Of a stretch of DNA of 35,457 nucleotides, positions 27,413 through 35,457 are shown piece by piece. Within the stretch, counting starts at the first letter, position 1, and each line of letters starts with the position of its first letter. The notes below the pieces were generated by a model. It ran no database searches. It was given only the letters and a program-made list of their open reading frames with translations, and had not been told where the DNA came from. Origin of the DNA: a virus; the IMG/VR virus record IMGVR_UViG_3300031974_001788, positions 1 to 35,457 of that record, one strand, 5' to 3'. Both the position numbers and the translations under genes were made by a program.

Positions 27413-27547
27413 TTATCCGCTACAAGACTCGCAGTCTTCTGGGTTATCAATGCTGCAGGTAATCTCACCTGATTCAATCTTTTCTTCTTGTTTCTTCAAC
27501 TTGCCTTGGTCAAGGAAGCTGATGTCTCCGAAGTCTTCTTCGTTCAT
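27413..27547 (-). CDS. Small acidic Cys-containing protein, 44 aa
   Basis: MNEEDFGDISFLDQGKLKKQ, with three cysteines near the C-terminus (TCSIDNPEDCESCSG) that could bind metal or form disulfides. It starts by ATGA overlap with the holin-like gene and ends 3 nt before the next ATG, filling an otherwise empty 134-nt gap, which is the main support. No homologue recognised. Confidence 0.6.
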   Translation of the reverse strand: MNEEDFGDISFLDQGKLKKQEEKIESGEITCSIDNPEDCESCSG

Positions 27548-27984
27548 CTCTTAGATTTCTCAATGGTTCTACCTGCGAAGTACGCACCAAATGCAGTGAG
27601 CATAAGGATTTCAAGCAAAGATACATAGGAATCTTTTACGTTAAATGGCAGATTGTCAAGCGAGTCGAGCACCATTGTTACCATGAACATTGACATGAGA
27701 GCAATCAAAGTGACTGGTCTAATGAGCTTTGCCAGCTTCACGTCGCTACCCATGTCGGCCTTCCACCGCTCGGTGACGTTGTTCTGAAACTGTACCTCAG
27801 CCTCTACTCTTGCCTTTGCCTCTGCCGGGTCAACACTTGGCTCGTTGTCAAGCAGGTTCTTTACGATGCCCAAGCCCCCTTGGTCTGGGAGTAGGTCCGC
27901 AACCTTGTCGAGTACACCGGGGGCAGCGGTCTTCAACCACTTGCCAAGCCCCGTGTCTTTAATCTTTTTTCTTTCTTCCTTCAT
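27544..27984 (-). CDS. Holin-like protein (GTA_holin_3TM-like), 146 aa
   Basis: A charged N-terminus (MKEERKKIKDTGLGKWLKTA) is followed by a conserved-looking segment NNVTERWKADMGSDVKLAKL and IRPVTLIALM (about 69-97), and then hydrophobic helices at about 90-107 and 120-137. The 'ERWKADM.SD...K.IRP' block resembles the gene-transfer-agent 3TM holin family (PF11351). It would permeabilise the inner membrane for lysis. I start at the ATG at 27984, which overlaps the polyvalent gene by 26 nt. Two TM helices are clear by eye, a third is less so. Confidence 0.72.
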   Translation of the reverse strand: MKEERKKIKDTGLGKWLKTAAPGVLDKVADLLPDQGGLGIVKNLLDNEPSVDPAEAKARVEAEVQFQNNVTERWKADMGSDVKLAKLIRPVTLIALMSMFMVTMVLDSLDNLPFNVKDSYVSLLEILMLTAFGAYFAGRTIEKSKR

Positions 27985-30900
27985 ACTGTTCCAAGTATTG
28001 TTTGTTAAATGAGAGCACAAGTCTGAGCATCTCCTGTTCTAGTTTGTCGACCTCTCTCGCTTTGACAGCCGGGTCAATGTCTCTGTCTTTAATAGCCCTG
28101 ATGTCTTTACGCAGTCTTTGCAAGGCCTTGTCAATCTTTCTACCCTCGGCTTCAAGGGCAGCAGCTGCTCGCGTTCTTGGCTCATCGAGGTTCAGGTTTT
28201 CCCTAGCCTCGACCGCTTGCTTAACAGTAGTTCTGAACTTGTAGTAGTCAGCCATGTCTACGCGAGAGTTGTACGTGCCGTACCCCACGCGCACAATCGG
28301 CATCGTAGATAGCACCTTTCCTGCAACCTCATCCTTATCGTCAGAGTATCCCTGCAAGTGCTGCACCGGAGTCTCGACAGACTTGTAGGTGTTCTTGAGG
28401 AACCTGTACCCGCCGCCGCCGTAGTACTCGAAGGCATGCCAGATTTTGTCTGGAGACATGTCGAGGTATCCCGGCTCATACTCGTTACCACCTGTCACTT
28501 CATTCAAGAACATCGTGACATCGCGCAGCCACTCAGGTGAGCGCGAGCCTAGCGAAGACATAGGCAGGTTCTGACCCGGTGCATTGTCCTTGTACACCTG
28601 AGTCCCGAAGTAACTTTCGTTCATGTAGATTTCTACGAGAGGTCTCAGGAACGTGGGGGTGCCTGCTTTACCAAGCTTGTTAAGTAGAGTGCTAGATTCG
28701 CCAAACGAGATTGGAATGAAGGAGTTAAACATACCTCCGACCATGAACGCGCCAGCATCTCCTACGGTTCTGATGCCAGTAGCCGCTTCGTATGACATGG
28801 TGCCTAGGTTGTGGAAGATGTTGTAGCCGTAGGGCAAAGGAATCTTGATGTAGTCCTTGCCGCCAATCATCACAATCATGTTGCGCTCCTTGACGTAGTC
28901 AGGAATCTTCTCGTAGAAAGTTCTGCCGTCCTCGTCCTCATCAGAGATGGCTTGGTTAAGCGCAGCTTGTGCAGCAGCAAACAGCGTCATACCCATGGCA
29001 ATCTTCTGTGAGCTGTTGAGTGTTCTGTAGTATCCGCCGCGTCCGTTAGGAACTTTCTTCAGCGTCATCATTGTGCGTGCAAACTTGGCCGTACCCTGAA
29101 CACCTGCGTTGAAGAACAGGTACAAAGCGTTAATCACAGAACCACCACTACCGCTTCTGTTGAAGTTGATAGTGAGCTCCTTGGCCAAGTACGCTGCCTT
29201 TTCCGCATTCATACCCGCCTCTCTTGCCGACTGGAAGACAGCAAATCTGATTGCGTTCTCAACCGCCATGTTGGTGTTGTTCACGTAGTCAGCGATTGCT
29301 TTGAGCCCCTTGACAGCAGTAACCCCAGCTCCACCCTCTTGCATTCTAGTCAGGGTCTCGAGGTCTGAGCGCAGTTTGTCTCTGTTCTTGGCGTATGGCC
29401 AGTCAGTGATAGCTCCTGAGTCTTGGAACTCCTGCCACGCCTTGTACATCGGGTGGCTTGTGTCCTCAACGCCCTGCAAGTTTTTGTACAGGAACGCGAG
29501 AGATGGGAGGTGCTTCTTGATTGTGGACTTGACAAGGCTTTCGCCAAACGCCTGACCACCCTCAATCTCCTGCTCAGCCATCAATGAACCCAAACCAAAC
29601 TGCAAGTCACGTGTGAAGTTGGCTACAATAAAGTCAGGAGAGTAGCTCGTAAAGGTGCTTGACAGGAATCTACCAAGGCCACGGATGGCATTGAATATCA
29701 TGCCGGGTACGCCCTCGGGTGACTTGAGGATATTGTGCTTGTTGACTGCACGGGCCACAGCAGCATTGGCAAACTCCATGAAGAACGACTCGCCGTTGAT
29801 AACAACCTCAACAAACCTGTCGTTGTTGCGCATCTCATCGCGGGTCATGCCACGGCGCTTGCCTCTCAGAACTGGAGTAGCATCTTTCGGCCCGTAGATT
29901 TTGTACAGGTCTTTGTCTGGGTTGTCAGCCAAGAGGTTGAGCAGCCTAGAGTTGGCAAGGTTCTTCTCGCCCGCCATGACTGTTTGGTACCGTCTCTCGA
30001 AGATGTAGTCAAGTGGGCTGTCAGCCAAGCTGGTACGACCCTCTGCTCTTCTGATTCCACGGAACACCCTTGCTTGGTGCATGTGCAGGTAGCCCGCCTC
30101 ACGTGCCTCGCTGCCTCCGTCCTCGTCAATAGCGAATCCGCTGAGCGGGACGTAGCTTGGGTACAATGCCTCAAGCTTGTCGACGGTGGCCTGTGTCTCC
30201 AGTCCGTACTCTACAATCAATCTGCGAGTCTCTGCTTGGAACTCCATCACCATATCGTAGGCCTGACGCATGCCCTCGCTGTCGAGCTCTTCAATTTCTC
30301 TGCGTGCCTGCTCGTCGGTCTTACCTGAGAAGTTATCGTTCTCAAGTCTAGCCTCTATATCAGACAGCTCTTCCTGCAGGTCAGCAAGTTTCTTGGACGC
30401 TTTACGCTTGGCCGTGTCAGAGGTTTGCTCGTCGTTGATGAGCGCTGCCTGCTTGGCAATCGCCTCCATGATAGAAAGCTTCTTGTTGCCGAAGCGCTCA
30501 CGCAGGACGGCGTTACGATTCTCTGCGTGCATAGCATACAGGAAGTCGCTCAGCTCCTTGTGCGAGATGCCGAACTTGTTCATGACTGCAGCCAAGTCCT
30601 CCATAAACATGTCCACACTCTGCAACCTACGCGAAGCCTTACCGTCAAGCAGTGACAGTGCCATGGCGTAGTCCTGCTCCTGCATTACCCTGCCACCAAT
30701 AGCCTTCTCGATGTCGCGCTGGTAGCGGATAGCTCTGTAGAACTTGTCGTACACAAACTCCATGATGCCGAGCATAGCACGTTGCACCTTGCCCATCTCT
30801 GCCTCTCTGTCGATACGAGCTGGTGGTCTTTCACCACGCATCGTGTCCATATCAGCGTCGTAATCGTCGAGGTATCCTTGCAGTGGCTGCGCCTTGAGGA

Positions 30901-33900
30901 CCCTAGATTCAGCTGCCTCGATGACTTTGTCTGCAGGAATGATGAGGTCGTTGAGTCTTTCCGTGTTTACAATGACTGCCTCTTGAATCCCCGTGCGTCC
31001 TGAGCCAACATCTTGTCCAGCCATCTCCAAAGATGAGTCCGTGGCGTGAGCTTTCTCCGTATTGCCGAGCTCATCCTCAACCTCCTTGAGCATTGGGAAT
31101 CCCTCCTTGGCTCTTCTCGCGTATCCCTGATAGCCGTTATCCAGCATGTTGGAGAAGTAATACCCATCAAATCCGGAAAGGCGAATGATTTCTGCAAACG
31201 CCATCCTAGCCACAAGCACTGCCTCCGACATGTCTGTGCCAGTGAGAAGGCTCGCTGCTCTTGATTCTGCACTAGAAGTAAACCTTGAGTCTTCTACCTC
31301 CGTGCTGTTTACCATCATAGAGAATCTAACCAATGCCTGAACGGCGGGGCTCTCAAAGCCCTCGTCTCCATACATTAACTTTTGCAGAGTAGCAATGGTG
31401 GTCTGTCCATTACCAAGCTGTACGTTGGTGTCACGCATTGCTGCTGCAGTTTCGGTAATCACCATCTCAACAAAGCCCTCTGGGTTTCTGGCGATGATTC
31501 CCTCTAGCCCTAGAGCCTTGCCAGTCCTTTGATACCGAGAGCGACGAGCCGCTTTGGCAATCTCTCTAATTGCAACCTCGGCTTCCGCACCACCCCTATT
31601 GAGTCTGTTCAGGGTCTCCGTTACCACAGCCCCCATACGGAAGTTGTACATGTTGGCAAGGCGGAGTCCCGATGAGTCGATATACACAACGTTCTTACCG
31701 TACATCGCTGCCTTGTTTACATTACCCGTGAGGTATGTACCAAGACCGTGCAGTCCCGGCGCGTTGGGTCGGAACGCAATAGAATTGTCAAACTCGGCAA
31801 ACTGCTCCTGTGTTCCGTGCAAAAGAATGCCAGCGTCAGCAAGCAACTTCCAAGTGGCACTAGCGTTTTGTCCCGGCTCAGGCAGCGAGTCTATTGGCTG
31901 CGCCTTTACTTTTGAGCCCGGCTCTTGTGGGGCGCGGTATTTCTCAATGCCTTTAGAATCTGCTCTACTGACGGCAGTTTCCCGTTTTGCTTCAGCCGCG
32001 TCAAGGTTGACTCCAGCTGCTGCAAGTCTTTGTCTTGTATCATTGTCTAGGTCCATTCTCGAGGCGACGTTGTCAATCGCCATCGCGTAGTTCTCACTCC
32101 GTGTGTTCGCCCCCATGCTTCTCCACAGCTCTTGCTCGAAGTACCACATGGTTGCCTGCAGTTCTGCAGTAGTCAGTCCAAGTTCAGTGGCTGCCTGATT
32201 CACAGCTTCGGCTTGAAGCCTGCGCTCTGATTCGCTACGAGGAACCTCAACGACAGTTTCCTTACCGTTCACCGTGTCAATCATGGTGCCTGCGTATCTG
32301 TTCCAAGTTCTGTTGAACCACAGGTCAGATGTCAGCGACTCACCCAAGCCCTCCATGTTCAGGAAGAAGCTACCCACCTTCTCTCCGAAGATGTACGCTC
32401 CCTTGCGTCGACCGGGTGCAGGGTTTTTGTTGACCTTGCCTTTGGTGTCAGGCACGGAATTGTTGAACTCTCTAAGCACCCCGATTGGCTGGTCTGTCGT
32501 AAGGAACTTAACCACAGCCTCAGGTGTCTTGAATCTCTCGAACAAAGACTGAAGCTTGTCAAGCTGCTTGGCAACAATGTTACCCCTAGTCGTGTATCCA
32601 GTGGGCTTGGGGTATCCAGCCTTCAGGTCCTTCTTGGCAATCTTGATTCGGAAGTTCTGGCCGTTTCTGTACTTGCTGTCTCGGCCCAAGGCATCTACGC
32701 CCTGAATGATGAAGTGCGTTTTGGTTTCCTTAACAACTCTACCTGACGCTACTGACCTGCCCTTCTTCTCAACAAAGCTCATCTTGTCCCCTCCCCAGTT
32801 ACGGGAGAAGTTGCCTGAGCGCTGCTGGTCGATTGGTGTGTTGCGCAGCACCGCAGCCAGCGTGGTCATGTTTCCGATTGGGCTGTTGCCCGGAGACAGG
32901 ATAGCAAGCAATGCTGAGCCAATACTGCCCATAGCCTCGCCTTGCAGGGCAGGGAAGATAATCCCCATCTTCTGCTTGGCCTCTTGAATGTCTTCGGTGT
33001 ACCACGTTATACCCCCGGTACGTGCATCCTTTTGACTCAGGTAGAACCCGGCCTCCTCGTACACGTTGTTGAGGAAGCGCGTCATCATTTCACCTTCGCT
33101 CTTCACAGGTCCACCTGCAAACTTATTGAGTGCGTTAGCTACTTGAATGCTCTGGGTCAGCTCACCCGGTGTCTCTGAGTTGATAGCGTCAATGGCAAGT
33201 TGCTGTGCCTTGGTGACTCCGGTAACCTCAGGTGGGTCGACGTCGGGTGGCGTTTCGTGGTACCACACCTCGTCAAACGTGTACCCCTTCTTCCTAGAGA
33301 TGTAGTCAATGAAGTTCCGCACATGGTTCTTGTCATTAAACTTTCTCCGTACAACCCAGTTTCTGCCTTGACCTGTGTCAAACTGCAGGGTTGCCTCGAT
33401 AGCCTGCGCCTTGGTTGCATCGCCCAAGTCTTGAGTTGCCTGTGTCTCTTCAGCATTGAGCTGGTCAAGGTTCTGCTGAGACACGCGAACCATTGACTCG
33501 CCGTTCTTGTAGCGCTGCACAAACCCAAACTTCTGATAGTACTTCACAAGTTTCTTAGACGCAGCCATGTTCTGCCTCTCAGTGCCCTGATAGTTTCTTG
33601 TAGGATAAGCCATAAGCTCGACGTCAATGCCAAGCTCGTCAGCCACCTCTAGGGCCATGGTCAGGAAGCGAGTTCCAAGTCCGCTACCCCTGTTGTCAGC
33701 ACCCTTGATAATTTCACCCTCGTCGGTCATAGGCTTGCTGACAAACCACTCGTCGAGTTTAATTACCCGATTCGCCTCGTCTGCAGGCCTGAAGACAAAC
33801 TCAAGGCGCCTATCTGGGTATCCGTCTGGTCCCTTAGCTATTTGCTGGTCGGCGTAAACCATCCTGCCCTGAGCCATGCCCGCATAAAATCCTCTGTATC

Positions 33901-35457
33901 TAAAGACACCACCATCCCTTTCCTTGGCTCTTTTTGCAAGAAGCTCGTAGAAACTACCAATGACTTGACCGTCACCCTCTTTGATTGCCTGCGCGTCTTC
34001 TGCGTTAAACTCAGTGGCTTGGCGCTTAAGAACATCTGAAGTGTCCACAGCACCCTCACCTCTAGAGCGAGCCATGGCAAGACCCTCGTCGTAGGACTTG
34101 GCTCTGACGCCGTCCCCGGGCTTTGCGTCAAGCGCAGCCGCAGGGTCGTACGCCATGAAGACTAAGTCTGGTTTGTCACGCAGGGTTGAGTTAGGTGCGT
34201 CCCATCCCTCGGGAGCCCTATCTACATCGAATGGGATTCTAGCCACAGGGACAAAGCCTGCAGCAATGTTGTTCTTTACAAGGTAGGTGTCAAAGCACTC
34301 GAGGTGGTTGCCCCCATCTTCGATACGCTTACGCAGCATCTCAGCCTGCACCCCACGAAGTGGTACGTCCGGATGCTTGGTGAGTCCACCCATGTAGCCG
34401 TCCTTATCCACGTAGGACACGACGCCCGAGCTAAGTCTGTTGTTGCCGACATAGAAGGTGGTGCCCTCGTCCATCATGCGCTGAATGGTCTCCTCGTTGA
34501 GCGGGGTTGTCTGTCCGTCTACTCCAGTTCCTTTTTGCTTGTGCGCTTCGATTGCCTCGCGCATGTTCCTTGCGATGGCTTGAACAGAATACTTGTCGCC
34601 TCTAGCCTTAGAGATGTCAGCCTCCGTCATTCGCGTACCAGCAGGTGAGTATCCGCCGTTCTCATCAGGACGCACAGGAACCCACATGTCTACACGCGCA
34701 GTGTCACGCCACTTGGTGACCATGCCATCGAAGCCCATCTTCCTTGCTTCGTACCCAATCCATTCTGCCTGCCTGTTGCCATCAAAGGCAATGACATTGC
34801 CCGCATCTCTGAATGCCTTCAAGGCCTTGTCGTACAGGTTGAGCGGGTCCTTGAACAAATCGTACAGCATCTGTGGTGGCACCGTAACCTCGTAAGGCCT
34901 GCCAGTTACCATCCTTTCTTGGTCTTCAGGCTTAACGTAGAACATCGCAACCTTGTCGCCGCGCTTGTCTGTGGTGTATGGCTGTTGGCCAAATCTGCGT
35001 GGGTCGATGAACCCACCCTCCAAGTTCTGTGGCCCGACGTGAATCAACTTGACGTTACCGTTGGCATCAAACGTCAAAGCATCCTTGGTCCAGTCACCCA
35101 AGACACTGGGTTCGTTGAGTCTGTCCTGTGCTTTTACGCTAGAATCGAGGTCGTCTGACTGCTGATGTGCCTGCGCTCTGGTCTGAGCGTTTCTGTGACG
35201 ACGCAATTCTAGCCTGTTTGCGAGCCCTTCTCTACCCAATCCGGGTCTGAGCCTACCTGATGCCTCTAAAACGGCAGCAAGGGCCCCCTGAGCGCCTCCT
35301 TCGGCCTCTGAGAAGTACTCTGCTGCGTCACGAAGACCGTTCGCTACGTCTTGGAGCACAGGTGTGTTGGTCATCTTGACCCCCTTCAGGCTCAATCCTT
35401 GCTGCACAAAACGTGCAAAACCGCTTACAATTCCTTTGTGGAACTTGATGTCGATTT
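27959..35457 (-). CDS. Giant polyvalent virion protein (ART, GNAT, LPD38-like domains), 5'-truncated
   Basis: At least 2498 residues are visible; the frame is open through the right edge, so the N-terminus is missing. Numbering below is from the in-frame GTG at 35407. About 119-245: ADP-ribosyltransferase-like (LIHVGPQNLEGGFIDP ... GFDGMV). About 370-420: GNAT-like fragment (AAGFVPVARIPFD, PDLVFMAYDP). About 535-642: GNAT acetyltransferase with RGSGLGTRFL and KYYQKFGF. About 1194-1420: second ART-like domain (ILLHGT, GLHGLGTYLT, GFDGYYFS). About 1660-1735: coiled coil. About 1905-2250: hydrophobic helical region with ALYLFFNAGVQGTAKFARTM, resembling large polyvalent-protein-associated domain 38. 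Polyvalent proteins are thought to be co-injected with DNA to disarm or modify host targets. Catalytic activity of each domain is unverified. Confidence 0.8.
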   Translation of the reverse strand, partial: IDIKFHKGIVSGFARFVQQGLSLKGVKMTNTPVLQDVANGLRDAAEYFSEAEGGAQGALAAVLEASGRLRPGLGREGLANRLELRRHRNAQTRAQAHQQSDDLDSSVKAQDRLNEPSVLGDWTKDALTFDANGNVKLIHVGPQNLEGGFIDPRRFGQQPYTTDKRGDKVAMFYVKPEDQERMVTGRPYEVTVPPQMLYDLFKDPLNLYDKALKAFRDAGNVIAFDGNRQAEWIGYEARKMGFDGMVTKWRDTARVDMWVPVRPDENGGYSPAGTRMTEADISKARGDKYSVQAIARNMREAIEAHKQKGTGVDGQTTPLNEETIQRMMDEGTTFYVGNNRLSSGVVSYVDKDGYMGGLTKHPDVPLRGVQAEMLRKRIEDGGNHLECFDTYLVKNNIAAGFVPVARIPFDVDRAPEGWDAPNSTLRDKPDLVFMAYDPAAALDAKPGDGVRAKSYDEGLAMARSRGEGAVDTSDVLKRQATEFNAEDAQAIKEGDGQVIGSFYELLAKRAKERDGGVFRYRGFYAGMAQGRMVYADQQIAKGPDGYPDRRLEFVFRPADEANRVIKLDEWFVSKPMTDEGEIIKGADNRGSGLGTRFLTMALEVADELGIDVELMAYPTRNYQGTERQNMAASKKLVKYYQKFGFVQRYKNGESMVRVSQQNLDQLNAEETQATQDLGDATKAQAIEATLQFDTGQGRNWVVRRKFNDKNHVRNFIDYISRKKGYTFDEVWYHETPPDVDPPEVTGVTKAQQLAIDAINSETPGELTQSIQVANALNKFAGGPVKSEGEMMTRFLNNVYEEAGFYLSQKDARTGGITWYTEDIQEAKQKMGIIFPALQGEAMGSIGSALLAILSPGNSPIGNMTTLAAVLRNTPIDQQRSGNFSRNWGGDKMSFVEKKGRSVASGRVVKETKTHFIIQGVDALGRDSKYRNGQNFRIKIAKKDLKAGYPKPTGYTTRGNIVAKQLDKLQSLFERFKTPEAVVKFLTTDQPIGVLREFNNSVPDTKGKVNKNPAPGRRKGAYIFGEKVGSFFLNMEGLGESLTSDLWFNRTWNRYAGTMIDTVNGKETVVEVPRSESERRLQAEAVNQAATELGLTTAELQATMWYFEQELWRSMGANTRSENYAMAIDNVASRMDLDNDTRQRLAAAGVNLDAAEAKRETAVSRADSKGIEKYRAPQEPGSKVKAQPIDSLPEPGQNASATWKLLADAGILLHGTQEQFAEFDNSIAFRPNAPGLHGLGTYLTGNVNKAAMYGKNVVYIDSSGLRLANMYNFRMGAVVTETLNRLNRGGAEAEVAIREIAKAARRSRYQRTGKALGLEGIIARNPEGFVEMVITETAAAMRDTNVQLGNGQTTIATLQKLMYGDEGFESPAVQALVRFSMMVNSTEVEDSRFTSSAESRAASLLTGTDMSEAVLVARMAFAEIIRLSGFDGYYFSNMLDNGYQGYARRAKEGFPMLKEVEDELGNTEKAHATDSSLEMAGQDVGSGRTGIQEAVIVNTERLNDLIIPADKVIEAAESRVLKAQPLQGYLDDYDADMDTMRGERPPARIDREAEMGKVQRAMLGIMEFVYDKFYRAIRYQRDIEKAIGGRVMQEQDYAMALSLLDGKASRRLQSVDMFMEDLAAVMNKFGISHKELSDFLYAMHAENRNAVLRERFGNKKLSIMEAIAKQAALINDEQTSDTAKRKASKKLADLQEELSDIEARLENDNFSGKTDEQARREIEELDSEGMRQAYDMVMEFQAETRRLIVEYGLETQATVDKLEALYPSYVPLSGFAIDEDGGSEAREAGYLHMHQARVFRGIRRAEGRTSLADSPLDYIFERRYQTVMAGEKNLANSRLLNLLADNPDKDLYKIYGPKDATPVLRGKRRGMTRDEMRNNDRFVEVVINGESFFMEFANAAVARAVNKHNILKSPEGVPGMIFNAIRGLGRFLSSTFTSYSPDFIVANFTRDLQFGLGSLMAEQEIEGGQAFGESLVKSTIKKHLPSLAFLYKNLQGVEDTSHPMYKAWQEFQDSGAITDWPYAKNRDKLRSDLETLTRMQEGGAGVTAVKGLKAIADYVNNTNMAVENAIRFAVFQSAREAGMNAEKAAYLAKELTINFNRSGSGGSVINALYLFFNAGVQGTAKFARTMMTLKKVPNGRGGYYRTLNSSQKIAMGMTLFAAAQAALNQAISDEDEDGRTFYEKIPDYVKERNMIVMIGGKDYIKIPLPYGYNIFHNLGTMSYEAATGIRTVGDAGAFMVGGMFNSFIPISFGESSTLLNKLGKAGTPTFLRPLVEIYMNESYFGTQVYKDNAPGQNLPMSSLGSRSPEWLRDVTMFLNEVTGGNEYEPGYLDMSPDKIWHAFEYYGGGGYRFLKNTYKSVETPVQHLQGYSDDKDEVAGKVLSTMPIVRVGYGTYNSRVDMADYYKFRTTVKQAVEARENLNLDEPRTRAAAALEAEGRKIDKALQRLRKDIRAIKDRDIDPAVKAREVDKLEQEMLRLVLSFNKQYLEQYEGRKKKD

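Noticed and set aside
1-35457. CRISPR array, integrase, transposase or insertion sequence
   Set aside because: No regularly spaced repeats beyond the 21-bp triplet, no recognisable recombinase or IS protein, and no flanking inverted repeats seen.

Overview
The window looks like part of a double-stranded DNA tailed-phage genome, probably infecting a Bacteroidota host. The phage evidence is a large terminase subunit, a GroES-like co-chaperonin, a three-TM holin-like protein, an ERF annealase next to a RecE-type exonuclease, a primase-helicase, and a giant polyvalent protein of the kind carried inside virions. The host inference rests on three things: a BT4734/VirE-like N-terminal domain on the primase-helicase, promoter boxes of the TAnnTTTG type, and A/T-rich leaders in place of Shine-Dalgarno sites. 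No integrase or CRISPR array is visible.

Layout. (1) 1-12345: leftward late module. In transcription order it holds small Lys-rich GG-motif proteins, a DUF5675-type protein, a 1671-residue acidic protein with dockerin-like calcium loops, fibre-like structural proteins, the GroES-like protein, a TerS candidate and TerL, which runs off the left edge. One rightward winged-helix-like gene (3814-4260) sits inside it. (2) 12346-13559: divergent control region without convincing protein genes. It holds tRNA-Arg(UCU) with its own promoter, three 21-bp-spaced direct repeats, and a densely folded stretch ending in tRNA-like and UUCG hairpins. (3) 13560-20273: about 22 very small rightward genes, many overlapping by 4 or 8 nt, including four hydrophobic peptides of 30-37 aa. 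A second tRNA-like element and an apparently autonomous pseudoknotted RNA with an intrinsic terminator lie between them. (4) 20281-26170: rightward replication/recombination module: ERF protein, RecE-like nuclease, SSB-like protein, DnaA-domain-IV-like protein, NMAD1/MazG-like protein, primase-helicase and two further PD-(D/E)XK nucleases. (5) 26163-35457: second leftward block with a membrane/lysis cassette and the C-terminal ~2500 residues of the polyvalent protein, which is cut by the right edge.

If the genome is circular or circularly permuted, blocks 1 and 5 would join outside the window into one leftward late operon. The genome would then have one divergent point (12.35-12.6 kb) and one convergent point (26.17 kb). 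This is inference; portal, capsid and tail genes would lie outside the window.

Most promising for novelty: the candidate structured RNAs at 13134-13545 and 15030-15197 with their tRNA mimics; the recurrent GG peptide motif and the shared FRDPEHG motif in late proteins; the two giant virion-type proteins; and the tandemly duplicated tiny early genes joined by identical ATGAGTAA junctions. All helices and motifs were found by eye, with no folding or database search.
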